A stretch of DNA of 64,000 nt from Pseudomonas sp. R37(2017) (GTDB lineage: Bacteria > Pseudomonadota > Gammaproteobacteria > Pseudomonadales > Pseudomonadaceae), in assembly GCF_002113375.1 (NCBI RefSeq), contig NZ_NEHO01000003.1, positions 124,001-188,000 on the forward strand, written 5' to 3'. How positions within the stretch are numbered: position 1 is the first letter of the stretch; every line of letters starts with the position of its first letter. Positions 8,658 to 18,389 of this stretch are shown one piece after another. The position numbers and the translations under genes were made by a program. The notes beneath the pieces were generated by a model. That model ran no database searches. It saw only the letters and a program-made list of their open reading frames with translations, and was not told the origin of the DNA.

Positions 8658-11600
8658 TCAGTCTGTGGTCGCCAGCGCCGGTACTGGCGAAGGTTTGGGC
8701 CTATGAAACAACCGCTCCAGCCACAAGTATATGACCGGGGTGGTGAACAGCGTCAGCGCCTGGCTCACCAGCAGGCCGCCGACCACCGCGATCCCCAGGG
8801 GTTGGCGCAACTCGGCGCCGGTGCCGTAGCCGAGCATCAGCGGCAGGGCGCCGAGCAGGGCGGCGAGGGTGGTCATGATGATCGGCCGGAAGCGCGTGAT
8901 GCAGGCCTTGAAGATCGCTTCTTCAGGTGAAAGCCCGCCATTGCGCTGCGCTTCGAGGGCGAAGTCGATCATCAGGATGCCGTTTTTCTTGACGATACCG
9001 ATCAACAGCACCAGGCCGATCAAGGCCATGATCGAAAAGTCCTGGCCGCAGATCCACAGCATGATCACCGCGCCGAGGCCCGCCGAAGGCAAGGTCGAAA
9101 TGATCGTCAGCGGGTGCACGAAGCTCTCGTAGAGCACGCCGAGAATGATGTACACCGCCACCAGCGCCGCCAGGATCAGCCACGGCTGGCTGGCCAGCGA
9201 GCTCTGGAACGCCTGGGCCGCGCCCTGGAAATTGCCACTGATGGCGGCCGGCATGCCGATGTCGGCCTTGGCCTGGTCGAGCATGATCACCGCATCGCCC
9301 AACGCCACACCGGGGGCCAGGTTGAACGACAGGTTGGCGGCGGGGAACATGCCGTCGTGGGCGATGGACAGCGGGCCGATGGTCGGTGCATCGAACCTGG
9401 CCAGGGCCGAGAGCGGCACCATTTCCCCGCTCAGGGGCGAGCGCAGGTAGAAATAGTTGAGGCTTTCGGCCTTGCCCCGCTGCCGGGTGTCCAGCTCCAG
9501 GATCACGTTGTACTGGTTGATCTGGGTCTGGAACTCGTTGATCTGACGCTGGCCGAAGGCATCGTACAGGGCTTCATCGACGTCGCTGGCGGTCAGGCCG
9601 AAGCGGGCGGCGGCGCTGCGGTCGATGCTGATGTGGGTGATGCTGCCGCCCAGTTGCAGGTCATTGGAGATGTCGCGGAAGGCCGGGTTGGCGCGCAGTT
9701 TTTCCGTCAGGCGCTGGGTCCAGGTGCTGAGCGTCGCGCCATCATTGCTCTTGAGGACATATTGATACTGCGCACGACTCGGGCCGGAGCTGAGGTTGAT
9801 GTCCTGCCCGGCGCGCAGGTACAGGACGATGCCCGGCACTTTCATCAGTTGCGGGCGAATCCGGTCGATGAACTGGCTGGCGGAGACGTCGCGGTCGCCG
9901 CGTTTTTTCAGGGTGATCCAGAACCGGCCGTTGGCGATGGTCTGGTTACTGCCCGAGACACCGACGGAATGTGAAAAGGTTTCGACAGCGGGATCGGCAG
10001 CGACGATTTCGGCCATCGCCAGGTGTTTTTTCACCATGTCGCCATAGGAAATATCGGCAGCGGCTTCGGTAGTGCCGAGGACAAAGCCGGTGTCCTGTAT
10101 CGGGAAGAACCCCTTGGGAATGAAGATGTAACCGGCGACGGCCAGACCCAGCGATAACGCGAATACGCCGATCATCGCTTTCTGGTGGGCGAGGGCGCGG
10201 CGCAGGCCTTTTTCGTACCACGCCACCAGGCGTTCACCGAAGCCCGGTCTGTCGTGGGCGTGATGCACCGGCGCACGCATGAACAGCGCCGCCAGCGTTG
10301 GCGCCAGCGTCAGGGACACGACCACCGAAATCATGATGGTCGAGGTAGCGGTCAGGGCGAATTCCTTGAACAACCGCCCGACCACGCCACCCATGAACAA
10401 CAGCGGAATGAACGCTGCCACCAGCGAGAAACTGATCGACACCACGGTGAAGCCGATTTCGCCGGCGCCTTTGATCGCGGCCTCGCGCATGCCGTCACCG
10501 GCCTCCAGATGGCGGTGAATGTTCTCCACCACCACGATCGCATCATCGACCACAAACCCCACGGCCACCACGATCGCCACCAGCGTCAGGTTGTTCAGGC
10601 TGAAACCCATCACATACATCAGGGCGAAACTGGCGATCAGTGACACGCCGAGCACCGCGGATACGATCAGCGTGGCCGACAACTGGCGCAGGAACAACGC
10701 CATCACCGCCACCACCAGCATGATGGCGATCAGCAGGGTGATTTCCACTTCATGCAGCGAAGCGCGGATGGTCTGGGTGCGGTCGATCAGTACCTTGACC
10801 TGCACCGAGGCGGGCAACATGGCTTCCAGCGCCGGCAGCGCGGCCTGAATGCGGTCCACGGTCTCGACGATGTTGGCCCCCGGCTGGCGGAATATCACCA
10901 GGTTGACCCCCGGTTGCGAGCCCGCCCAGGCCTGGACGTAGGCATCTTCCGAACCGTTGACGACTTTGGCGACATCCTTGAGGTGAACCGGTGCGCCATC
11001 CTTGTAGGAAACGATCAACTGGCTGTATTCGTCGGGATGGAACAACTGGTCATTGGTGGACAGGGTCGAGATGCTCGACTCGCCGTACAGCGCACCTTTG
11101 GCCAGGTTGAGGCTGGTCTGCTGGATGGCCAGGCGGATGTCGGCCAGGGTCAGGCCGATCGCCGCCAGTTTATCGGCAGACACTTGCACGCGAATCGCCG
11201 GGCGTTGCTGGCCGGTGATGGAGACCTGGCCCACACCGTCGACCTGACTGAGCTGGCGGGACAACAGGGTTTCCGCCAAGTCGCTGAGCTCCGGGCCGGG
11301 CATCAGCGAGGAGTTGACGCTGAGGATCAGCACCGGGCTGTCGGCCGGGTTGACCTTGCGCCAGGTCGGCAGGTTCGGCATGTCCTTGGGCAGTTTGCCG
11401 GCGGCGGTGTTGATCGCTGCCTGGACTTCCTGGGCGGCGGTGTCGATGCTTTTTTCGAGGGTGAATTGCAGGGTCAGGTTGGTCGAACCGAGCGCACTGC
11501 TCGAGGTCATCTGGGTCACGCCGGGGATGGCGCTGAACTGCACTTCGAGGGGCGTGGCTACCGACGACGCCATGGTTTCCGGGCTGGCGCCCGGCAGTTG

Positions 11601-11759
11601 CGCGGCGACCTGGATGGTCGGGAATTCCGCTTCCGGCAGCGGCGCGATGGGCAGGCGCGGAAACGCAATCGCACCCAGCAGCACCAAAGCAAAGGTCAGC
11701 AGAACGGTTGCTACCGGGTGATCGATGCACCAGGCTGAAATCGAGCCATGGCCCTTCAT
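8658..11759 (-). CDS. RND multidrug efflux permease (MdtC/MuxC-like)
   Basis: Inner-membrane proton-driven drug exporter of 1033 residues, the standard HAE1 length, with twelve membrane segments in two halves separated by large periplasmic loops. The N-terminus reads ISAWCIDHPVATVLLTFALV. The proton-relay pair in TM4 is present as GFVVDDAIVVVENIHRHLEA. The sequence resembles MdtB/MdtC more than AcrB/MexB (LPGASPETMASSVATPLE). Only one permease is present, whereas MdtABC and MuxABC systems have two. It overlaps the adaptor gene by 4 bp (ATGA). No outer-membrane factor is in the operon, so it must borrow one. Confidence 0.92.
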   Translation of the reverse strand: MKGHGSISAWCIDHPVATVLLTFALVLLGAIAFPRLPIAPLPEAEFPTIQVAAQLPGASPETMASSVATPLEVQFSAIPGVTQMTSSSALGSTNLTLQFTLEKSIDTAAQEVQAAINTAAGKLPKDMPNLPTWRKVNPADSPVLILSVNSSLMPGPELSDLAETLLSRQLSQVDGVGQVSITGQQRPAIRVQVSADKLAAIGLTLADIRLAIQQTSLNLAKGALYGESSISTLSTNDQLFHPDEYSQLIVSYKDGAPVHLKDVAKVVNGSEDAYVQAWAGSQPGVNLVIFRQPGANIVETVDRIQAALPALEAMLPASVQVKVLIDRTQTIRASLHEVEITLLIAIMLVVAVMALFLRQLSATLIVSAVLGVSLIASFALMYVMGFSLNNLTLVAIVVAVGFVVDDAIVVVENIHRHLEAGDGMREAAIKGAGEIGFTVVSISFSLVAAFIPLLFMGGVVGRLFKEFALTATSTIMISVVVSLTLAPTLAALFMRAPVHHAHDRPGFGERLVAWYEKGLRRALAHQKAMIGVFALSLGLAVAGYIFIPKGFFPIQDTGFVLGTTEAAADISYGDMVKKHLAMAEIVAADPAVETFSHSVGVSGSNQTIANGRFWITLKKRGDRDVSASQFIDRIRPQLMKVPGIVLYLRAGQDINLSSGPSRAQYQYVLKSNDGATLSTWTQRLTEKLRANPAFRDISNDLQLGGSITHISIDRSAAARFGLTASDVDEALYDAFGQRQINEFQTQINQYNVILELDTRQRGKAESLNYFYLRSPLSGEMVPLSALARFDAPTIGPLSIAHDGMFPAANLSFNLAPGVALGDAVIMLDQAKADIGMPAAISGNFQGAAQAFQSSLASQPWLILAALVAVYIILGVLYESFVHPLTIISTLPSAGLGAVIMLWICGQDFSIMALIGLVLLIGIVKKNGILMIDFALEAQRNGGLSPEEAIFKACITRFRPIIMTTLAALLGALPLMLGYGTGAELRQPLGIAVVGGLLVSQALTLFTTPVIYLWLERLFHRPKPSPVPALATTD

Positions 11760-12916
11760 GGCGTCGACTCCGATTGCACCACTTGCGGTGGATCGGTCAG
11801 CACCTGGACCACCGAACCGGGCTTGAGGCGCGATTGGCCATCGCTGACCAGTTGATCGCCAGCCTGCACGCCTTTGATGATGTTCAAGCCGCTGTCCTGA
11901 TAGACCATCTGCACGGGCACGGTTTCGACTTTGTCGCCCTTGAGCCGGTAGACGTAATGTTGATCGAGGCCGCGCTGTACGACACTCGGCGGTACGACCA
12001 GCGCATTTTTATCCAGGGCTGTCTGAATCTTTACCGTCACCAGCAGGCCCGGCCAGAGCTTCTGCGCCGAATTGTCGAATTCAGCCTTGGCGCGGATGGT
12101 GCCGGTGTTGGCGTTGATCTGGTTGTCGATCAGGGTCAAGTGGCCTTCGCCGAGCAGGTTGCCGGTTTCGCCGTCGCTGTCGGCACCGATGTAGGCCTTG
12201 ACCTGGGCGCGCTGCGGATCGTTGATCAGTCCCTGCAAGGTCGGCAGCATCTGCTGCGGCAGGGAAAATTCCACGGCGATCGGATCGATCTGGGTCACGG
12301 TGAACAGACCCTGGGTGTCGGTCATGCGCAGGAAGTTGCCTTCGTCGACTGTGCGAATACCGACTCGACCACTGACCGGTGAGCTAATTTGTGTGTAGGA
12401 AAGCTGCACCTCGGCGGAGTCAATCGACGCCTGGTTGCCTTGGGCGGTGGCTTTGAGCTGGTTGACCAGCGCTTGTTGCTGATCGTAGGTCTGCTTTGAC
12501 ACGCCGTCGTCGACGCTGAGCAATTTGTAGCGTTTGAGGTTGACCAGCGCCACTTGCAGTTGTGCCTGGCTTTCGCCCAGTTGCGCCCGGGCCTGGTCGA
12601 GACTGGCGCGGATCGAGCGGTCGTCGATGGTGGCCAGCAGGTCGCCTTTTTTCACCAGTTGGCCTTCCTTGACCATGATTCTGGTGAGGATACCGTCGAT
12701 TTGTGGGCGCACCACGACGCTGTGCAGGGACAGGACCGAGCCGATGCCGCTGACGAAGCGGGGGACGTCCTTTTCGGCGACGGCGACCACGCGCACGGGG
12801 ATGGCGGTGGGGGCGGCGAGTCTGGCCTTGGCCGGTTTGGTCGCGTACCACAGGCCAAGCGCTGCCAGGACGATCAGAAGGGCGACGAGCAGGGCGGGGT
12901 TTTTCTGGATTCGCAT
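11756..12916 (-). CDS. RND membrane-fusion protein (MdtA/MuxA-like)
   Basis: Periplasmic adaptor of 386 residues that connects the RND permease to an outer-membrane channel. It has an N-terminal membrane anchor (ALLVALLIVLAALGLW), a split lipoyl half-motif (VRPQIDGILTRIMVKEGQLV and SPVSGRVGIRTVDEGN), an alpha-hairpin of about 75 residues between them, and beta-barrel and proximal domains ending before VVQSESTP. It is the first gene of a four-gene operon: adaptor, permease, response regulator, kinase. The start is the first ATG of the frame, with MRIQKNPALL matching the family's short cytoplasmic N-terminus. Confidence 0.9.
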   Translation of the reverse strand: MRIQKNPALLVALLIVLAALGLWYATKPAKARLAAPTAIPVRVVAVAEKDVPRFVSGIGSVLSLHSVVVRPQIDGILTRIMVKEGQLVKKGDLLATIDDRSIRASLDQARAQLGESQAQLQVALVNLKRYKLLSVDDGVSKQTYDQQQALVNQLKATAQGNQASIDSAEVQLSYTQISSPVSGRVGIRTVDEGNFLRMTDTQGLFTVTQIDPIAVEFSLPQQMLPTLQGLINDPQRAQVKAYIGADSDGETGNLLGEGHLTLIDNQINANTGTIRAKAEFDNSAQKLWPGLLVTVKIQTALDKNALVVPPSVVQRGLDQHYVYRLKGDKVETVPVQMVYQDSGLNIIKGVQAGDQLVSDGQSRLKPGSVVQVLTDPPQVVQSESTP

Positions 12917-12960
12917 GCGAGTGGGGCGCCAGGGCTGGTTTTTGGGTCGAAGGGTAGTTT

Positions 12961-13017
12961 CCTTTATAAACCTGTTTGCCGGTCAGGAGGGTGACGGCAA
13001 ACTGACGGCGCTGTCAG
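12961..13017 (-). promoter_or_regulatory. Nested inverted repeats upstream of the RND operon
   Basis: Just upstream of the adaptor gene lie two palindromic elements: TTTGCCG/CGGCAAA arms (12975-13001) and CTGAC-N6-GTCAG (13002-13017). On the minus strand a TTTATAAAGG stretch, a possible -10, sits on the gene side. These are candidate operator sites for the operon's own response regulator. No T run follows, so a terminator is unlikely. Confidence 0.4.
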
Positions 13018-13041
13018 TTTGGGAGCCGGCGTTCCGGCCTC

Positions 13042-13175
13042 TTCGCGAGCAGGCTCGCTCCCACAGTCGACCGCGTCCCCCTGTGGGAGCGAGCCTGCTC
13101 GCGAAAGCGGTGTATCTGGTTACTGAAATGTTGAATGTAAGTGCGTCATCGCGAGCATGCTCGCTCCTACAGGGG
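13042..13175. repeat. REP cluster of three palindromes
   Basis: Three GGGAGCGAGCnTGCTCGC-type units with alternating orientation (13042, 13081, 13147) between the divergently placed RND operon promoter and the 3' end of the LysR gene. Confidence 0.85.
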
Positions 13176-13196
13176 TTGAATCGGCGAGCGGGTGAC

Positions 13197-14165
13197 TCAA
13201 TTTGCCACCCGAACCCCGCCCAGGCTCCCGCTCAATTCATACGCCGCCAATTCCGCCTGATGCGCTGCCAGCAATTCCGGCAACGACCCGCGCAGGTATT
13301 CCACCCAGGTCTTGATCTTCGCATCCAGGTACTGGCGCGACGGGTAGATCGCATACAGGTTCAGCTCCTGCGAGCGGTACTTGGGCATCACGCGTACCAG
13401 CGTACCGTTGCGCAGGCCTTCTATCGCGGCGTACAGCGGCAGGACGCCAACGCCCATGCCGCTGATGATCGCGGATTTCATCGCGTCGGCGGAGTTCACC
13501 AGGAACGGTGAGCTGTTGATGGTGACCATTTCCTGGCCGTCAGGACCGTCGAAGGCCCATTTTTCCAGGGGAATCACCGGGCTGACCAGGCGCAGGCAGG
13601 CGTGGTTGAGCAGGTCGCTGGGTTTTTGCGCGCAGCCATTGGCTTTGACGTAGGCCGGCGAGGCGCAAACGATGCTGTAGGTGATGCCCAGGCGCTGGGA
13701 GACGAAGCCCGAGTCCGGCAGTTCGCGGGCGAGGACGATGGACACGTCATAGCCTTCGTCGAGCAGGTCCGGTACGCGGTTGGACATGGTCAGGTCGAAG
13801 GTCACGTCCGGGTGGGTCTTGCGGTAGCGGGCGATGGCGTCGATCACGAAGTGCTGGCCGATGCCGGTCATGGTGTGCACTTTCAGTTGTCCGGCCGGGC
13901 GCGCGTGGGCGTCGCTGGCCTCGGCTTCGGCTTCTTCGACGTAGGCCAGGATCTGTTCGCAGCGCAGCAGATAGCGCTTGCCGGCTTCGGTCAGGGCGAT
14001 GCGGCGGGTCGTTCGGTTGAGCAGGCGGGTTTGCAGGTGGGCTTCCAGGTTGGAGACCGCGCGCGAGACGTTGGCCGTGGTGGTGTCCAGTTGCACGGCG
14101 GCGGCGGTGAAGCTGCCAGCCTCGGCCACGTAACTGAAGGCGCGCATGTTTTGCAAAGTGTCCAT
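13197..14165 (-). CDS. LysR-family transcriptional regulator
   Basis: The 322-residue protein has an N-terminal winged HTH (FSYVAEAGSFTAAAVQLDTT, SRAVSNLEAHLQTRLLNRTT) and a LysR substrate-binding domain from about residue 90 with the effector-pocket segment MTGIGQHFVIDAIARYRKTH. It is divergent from the outer-membrane factor/FUSC/HlyD efflux operon, the classic layout of a LysR regulator and its target, as with AaeR and aaeXAB. The 181-bp intergenic region holds CTCGTTAACGGTAAC, a possible binding site. The inducing ligand is unknown; aromatic acids are a guess by analogy. Confidence 0.88.
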   Translation of the reverse strand: MDTLQNMRAFSYVAEAGSFTAAAVQLDTTTANVSRAVSNLEAHLQTRLLNRTTRRIALTEAGKRYLLRCEQILAYVEEAEAEASDAHARPAGQLKVHTMTGIGQHFVIDAIARYRKTHPDVTFDLTMSNRVPDLLDEGYDVSIVLARELPDSGFVSQRLGITYSIVCASPAYVKANGCAQKPSDLLNHACLRLVSPVIPLEKWAFDGPDGQEMVTINSSPFLVNSADAMKSAIISGMGVGVLPLYAAIEGLRNGTLVRVMPKYRSQELNLYAIYPSRQYLDAKIKTWVEYLRGSLPELLAAHQAELAAYELSGSLGGVRVAN

Positions 14166-14346
14166 GGGGTGCTCTCGGGTGCGATGGCAAATTGTGACAC
14201 GAAGTTTCGGGATCGGTGACCCCCTACCTACGGATTATCTCGTTAACGGTAACAAAGAATCACAGGAATCCCGGCTTATCGCCCTTCAGGCCGCCCCATA
14301 GAATTGCGTCCACCTCAAGAACACCCCACCTCAGGAAATCGCAGCA

Positions 14347-15846
14347 GTGCCGCGTCGCATCAGCAGAGCGCTTCAGCCGCTCAGTGTTTTGGCTTTAACC
14401 CTGGCAATCAGCGGCTGCATCGGAACCGGAGGTATTGCCCCACAGGGCAAGGCGCTGGAGGCCAATTCACTGGCCACCGACGAAGCGATCCAGAGCGCCG
14501 CGCAAGATGCGCACTGGCCCACCGCACAATGGTGGCAAGCTTATGGCGACCCACAACTGAATCGCTGGATCGACCTCGCCCTGCAAGGCAGCCCGAGCCT
14601 GGCCATGGCCGCCGCCCGGGTACGTCAGGCCAAGTCCCTGGCCGGCGTGGCGCAAGCGGCCGAGTCGCTGCAAATCAATGGGGATACGACCCTCAAGCGC
14701 CACAACTGGCCGACCGACCAGTTCTATGGCCCCGGCGAGCTGGCCAACAGCACCACCTGGGACAATAACGCCGCACTGGGTTTCAGTTACGCCCTCGACC
14801 TCTGGGGCCGGGAAAGCAATGCCACCGAACGCGCCGTGGACATGGCGCACATGACCGTCGCCGAAGCGCGCCAGGCCCAGCTCGAATTGCAGGACAACAT
14901 CGTGCGGGTCTACATCGAGTTGTCGCTGCAGTACGCCCAGCGGGACATCGCCGAAGCGACCTTGAAGCAGCAGCAGCAGATTCTCGAGCTGGCGCAGAAA
15001 CGCCTGAACGGTGGCATCGGCACCCATTTCGAAGTCAGCCAGGCCGAGACGCCGCTGCCGGAAACCCATCGCCAGATCGACGCCCTCGACGAAGAAATCG
15101 CCTTGAGCCGCAACCAGCTCGCCGCCCTCGCCGGCAAGGGCCCGGGGGAGGGCGCGCAGTTGCAGCGACCAACCCTGTCACTGGGAGCGCCGCTGAAACT
15201 GCCGTCGTCGCTGCCGGCGCAATTGCTCGGTCAACGCCCGGACGTGGTTGCCAGCCGTTGGCAAGTGGCGGCGCAGGCGCGGGGCATCGATGTTGCCCAT
15301 GCCGGTTTCTACCCGAACGTCGATCTGGTCGGCAGCCTTGGCTACATGGCCACCGGCGGTGGCGCCCTGGAGTTCCTGACCGGCAAGAAGCTCAATTACA
15401 GCGTGGGGCCGGCAATTTCGTTGCCGATCTTCGATGGCGGACGTTTGCGAGGGGAATTGGGCGAAGCCTCGGCCGGCTATGACATCGCCGTGGCCAAGTA
15501 CAACCAGACGCTGGTCAATGCCCTGAAAAACATCTCTGACCAATTGATCCGCCGCGAGTCCATGGACAAGCAGCAGGCCTTCGCCGCCGAGTCGGTGGCG
15601 ACTGCACAGAAGACCTACGACATCGCGATGATCGCCTACCAGCGTGGCCTGACCGACTATCTCAATGTGCTTAACGCCCAGACCCTGCTGTTCAAGCAGC
15701 AGCAAGTGCAGCAGCAGGTTCAGGCGGCGCGTTTGAGTGCCCATGCCGAGTTGGTGACGGCGTTGGGCGGAGGTCTCGGTGCTGGCAGCGACGTGCCGGA
15801 AGACAGCCAGACCCAGGCGCCGAAAACCCCGAGTCTTTTGCATTGA
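14347..15846 (+). CDS. NodT-family outer-membrane efflux lipoprotein
   Basis: Trimeric outer-membrane channel of the TolC/OprM type that completes a tripartite exporter. The signal peptide ends in the lipobox LAISGC, giving a mature lipoprotein starting at Cys. Two outer-membrane-efflux domains follow: the first contains WWQAYGDPQLNRWIDLAL and FSYALDLWGRESNATERAVD, the second LGQRPDVVASRWQVAAQA and PISLPIFDGGRLRGELGEA. The start is GTG at 14347 (VPRRISRAL), 499 residues in all. It heads the operon with FUSC, DUF1656 and HlyD genes, and might also serve the neighbouring RND pump, which lacks its own channel. Confidence 0.9.
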   Translation: MPRRISRALQPLSVLALTLAISGCIGTGGIAPQGKALEANSLATDEAIQSAAQDAHWPTAQWWQAYGDPQLNRWIDLALQGSPSLAMAAARVRQAKSLAGVAQAAESLQINGDTTLKRHNWPTDQFYGPGELANSTTWDNNAALGFSYALDLWGRESNATERAVDMAHMTVAEARQAQLELQDNIVRVYIELSLQYAQRDIAEATLKQQQQILELAQKRLNGGIGTHFEVSQAETPLPETHRQIDALDEEIALSRNQLAALAGKGPGEGAQLQRPTLSLGAPLKLPSSLPAQLLGQRPDVVASRWQVAAQARGIDVAHAGFYPNVDLVGSLGYMATGGGALEFLTGKKLNYSVGPAISLPIFDGGRLRGELGEASAGYDIAVAKYNQTLVNALKNISDQLIRRESMDKQQAFAAESVATAQKTYDIAMIAYQRGLTDYLNVLNAQTLLFKQQQVQQQVQAARLSAHAELVTALGGGLGAGSDVPEDSQTQAPKTPSLLH

Positions 15847-15855
15847 ACACAAACC

Positions 15856-15948
15856 CTGTGGGAGCGAGCCTGCTCGCGAAGGCGGTGTGTCAGACGACAT
15901 TCATGCTGCCTGAAACTCCCTCTTCGCGAGCAGGCTCGCTCCCACAGG
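15856..15948. repeat. REP doublet
   Basis: Inverted pair of GTGGGAGCGAGCCTGCTCGC palindromes, inside the efflux operon between the outer-membrane factor and the FUSC gene. It could modulate relative expression of the two. Confidence 0.85.
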
Positions 15949-15984
15949 TTCCGGGTTTCACTGGAATTTATTGAGCAGGATTTG

Positions 15985-18189
15985 ATGACCACCTTGCCCG
16001 CCCCTTTGCGCTGGCTGTACTCCCTGGAATGGCGCCGGGGTTTCTTCGACTGGGCACGCAGCGACGGCGTGACCTGGGTCTATATCTTCAAGGTGCTGTT
16101 CGCCGCGTTCCTGACGCTATGGCTGGCCATGCGCCTGGAGCTGCCGCAACCGCGCACGGCGATGATCACTGTGTTCATCGTCATGCAGCCGCAAAGCGGC
16201 CAGGTGTTCGCCAAGAGTTTCTATCGATTTCTCGGCACCCTGGCCGGGTCGGCGGTGATGGTTGCGCTGATCGCCCTGTTTGCGCAGAACACTGAACTGT
16301 TCCTCGGTTCGCTGGCGATCTGGGTCGGTATCTGCACGGCCGGCGCCGCCCGCTGCCGCAACTTCCGTGCCTACGGTTTCGTCCTCGCCGGATACACCGC
16401 GGCGATGGTCGGCTTGCCCGCGCTGGCCCATCCTGAGGGGGCGTTCATGGCGGCGGTCTGGCGGGTGCTGGAAATCTCCCTGGGCATTCTCTGTTCGACC
16501 TTGGTCAGTGCCGCCATCCTGCCGCAATCGGCGAGCGCGGCGATGCGCAATGCCTTGTATCAGCGCTTCGGCGTGTTCGCCCTGTTCGTCACAGACGGCT
16601 TGCGCGGTCGCAGCCAGCGCGAGGCGTTCGAGGCCGGCAATGTGCGTTTCATCGCCGAAGCCGTGGGCCTGGAGGGTTTGCGCAGCGTCACTGTTTTTGA
16701 GGACCCGCACATGCGGCGGCGCAATGGCCGGCTCAGTCGTCTGAACAGCGAGTTCATGGGCATCACCACGCGCTTCAATGCCTTGCATCAGTTGCTCGAA
16801 CGCCTGCGCAGCAGCGCGGCGGATCAGGTCGTGGCCGCGATCAAACCGGGTCTGCAGGACCTCGCCGAGTTGCTCGATGGCTTCAGCGGTCGCGCCCTGA
16901 CCAGTGCCGATGCGGTGCGCCTGGTCTCGGAGCTGAGCACCTACAAGGAAGGCTTGCCGGCGCGGGTACGCAGCCTGCGGGCGACGTTCCAGCAGAGCAA
17001 CCCGAGCGATGCCGAACAGCTGGATTTCCACACCGCCTACGAGCTGCTCTATCGTTTCGTCGACGACCTGCACGGTTATGCGCAGACCCACGCCTCCCTG
17101 GCCGATCACAGTCACGAGCGGGAGCGCTGGGACGAGCCGTTCACCCCGCAGACCAACTGGATGGCCGCGGCAGCGTCGGGCATTCGTGCGTCGTTCATCC
17201 TGGTGGTCCTGGGCAGCTACTGGGTGGCCACCGCCTGGCCAAGCGGTGCGACCATGACCCTGATCGCCGCCGCGACCGTGGGCCTGTCCGCCGCTACCCC
17301 GAACCCGAAACGCATGGCCTTCCAGATGGCGTGCGGGACATTGCTCGGGGCGCTGATCGGCTTCGTCGAGATGTTTTTCATTTTCCCGTGGATCGACGGC
17401 TTCCCATTGCTGTGCGTGATGCTCGCACCGGTGATCGTGCTGGGTTCGTTCCTGACATCGCGACCGCAATATGTCGGTGTCGGCCTGGGTTTGCTGATCT
17501 TCTTCAGCACCGGTTCAGTGCCGGACAACCTCACGATCTACAACCCCTACACCTTCATCAACGACTACATCGCCATGGTGATGGGCATGCTGGTGTGCGC
17601 AGCGGCCGGTGCGATCATCCTGCCGCCCAACAGCCGCTGGCTGTGGCGCCGGCTGGAGCAGGACCTGCGTGGTCAGGTGGTGTACGCCATCAGCGGCAAA
17701 CTCAAGGGCCTGGCGTCGAGTTTCGAAAGCCGCACCCGCGATCTGGTACATCAGGCTTATGGCTTCGCGGCAGGCCAGCCGCAAGTGCAGCGGGACTTGC
17801 TGCGCTGGATGTTCGTGGTGCTGGAAGTCGGCCACGCGATCATCGAGTTGCGCAAGGAGCAGGCGATTTTGCCGGTGCATCCGGCCTATGCCGAATCCCA
17901 GCCATGGCGCCAGTCGATCCGGGTGATGGGGCGTGCGCTGGTACGGCTGTTCCTGCAACCGGGCAGCAGTAATCTCGAGCGCGCACTGATCGCGGTCGAT
18001 CACGCGATCAGTCGTGTGCAGTCCACCGACGAACCCTTCGCCCCGCACTTCGACACCTCGGCATTGCGCCGGGTGAAAAGCTATCTGCACTTCATCCGCA
18101 CCTCTCTGCTCGATCCGCAATCACCGCTCGCCGGCTACATCAATGCGAGTGCCTGCGCCAAGCCACAAGGACTTGAACATGCCTCGTGA
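15985..18189 (+). CDS. FUSC-family inner-membrane efflux permease (AaeB-like)
   Basis: The 734-residue permease has two membrane bundles, one near residues 30-190 (VFAAFLTLWLAMRLELPQPR, VFIVMQPQSGQVFAKSFYR) and one near 395-550 (IRASFILVVLGSYWVATAWP onward), separated by a cytoplasmic helical region of about 200 residues, as in AaeB exporters of aromatic carboxylic acids. The ATG at 15985 is preferred over the adjacent TTG; AGCAGGA lies upstream. The next gene, DUF1656, overlaps its end by 11 bp, and HlyD follows, the conserved aaeB-aaeX-aaeA type module. The substrate is not known. Confidence 0.9.
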   Translation: MTTLPAPLRWLYSLEWRRGFFDWARSDGVTWVYIFKVLFAAFLTLWLAMRLELPQPRTAMITVFIVMQPQSGQVFAKSFYRFLGTLAGSAVMVALIALFAQNTELFLGSLAIWVGICTAGAARCRNFRAYGFVLAGYTAAMVGLPALAHPEGAFMAAVWRVLEISLGILCSTLVSAAILPQSASAAMRNALYQRFGVFALFVTDGLRGRSQREAFEAGNVRFIAEAVGLEGLRSVTVFEDPHMRRRNGRLSRLNSEFMGITTRFNALHQLLERLRSSAADQVVAAIKPGLQDLAELLDGFSGRALTSADAVRLVSELSTYKEGLPARVRSLRATFQQSNPSDAEQLDFHTAYELLYRFVDDLHGYAQTHASLADHSHERERWDEPFTPQTNWMAAAASGIRASFILVVLGSYWVATAWPSGATMTLIAAATVGLSAATPNPKRMAFQMACGTLLGALIGFVEMFFIFPWIDGFPLLCVMLAPVIVLGSFLTSRPQYVGVGLGLLIFFSTGSVPDNLTIYNPYTFINDYIAMVMGMLVCAAAGAIILPPNSRWLWRRLEQDLRGQVVYAISGKLKGLASSFESRTRDLVHQAYGFAAGQPQVQRDLLRWMFVVLEVGHAIIELRKEQAILPVHPAYAESQPWRQSIRVMGRALVRLFLQPGSSNLERALIAVDHAISRVQSTDEPFAPHFDTSALRRVKSYLHFIRTSLLDPQSPLAGYINASACAKPQGLEHAS

Positions 18190-18379
18190 AATCGCCTTCC
18201 ACGGCGTGTACATGCCGACCATGACCCTGATGTTTTTCATCGCGGCAGCGCTTGCCTGGGCGCTGGACCGGTTCCTGTCCGGGTTCGACCTGTACCGTTT
18301 TTTCTGGCACCCGGCGTTGTTGCGCCTGAGCCTGTTTACCTGTCTGTTCGGCGCCATGGCGCTGACTGTCTACCGTTGA
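18179..18379 (+). CDS. DUF1656 small membrane protein (AaeX-like)
   Basis: The 66-residue product has two membrane segments and the family's opening MPREIAFHGVYMPTMTL. DUF1656 proteins are regularly encoded between a FUSC permease and an HlyD adaptor, but their role is unresolved. The ATG at 18179 has an AAGGA ribosome-binding site and overlaps the FUSC stop, suggesting coupled translation. Confidence 0.88.
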   Translation: MPREIAFHGVYMPTMTLMFFIAAALAWALDRFLSGFDLYRFFWHPALLRLSLFTCLFGAMALTVYR

Positions 18380-18389
18380 GAACGTCCTG

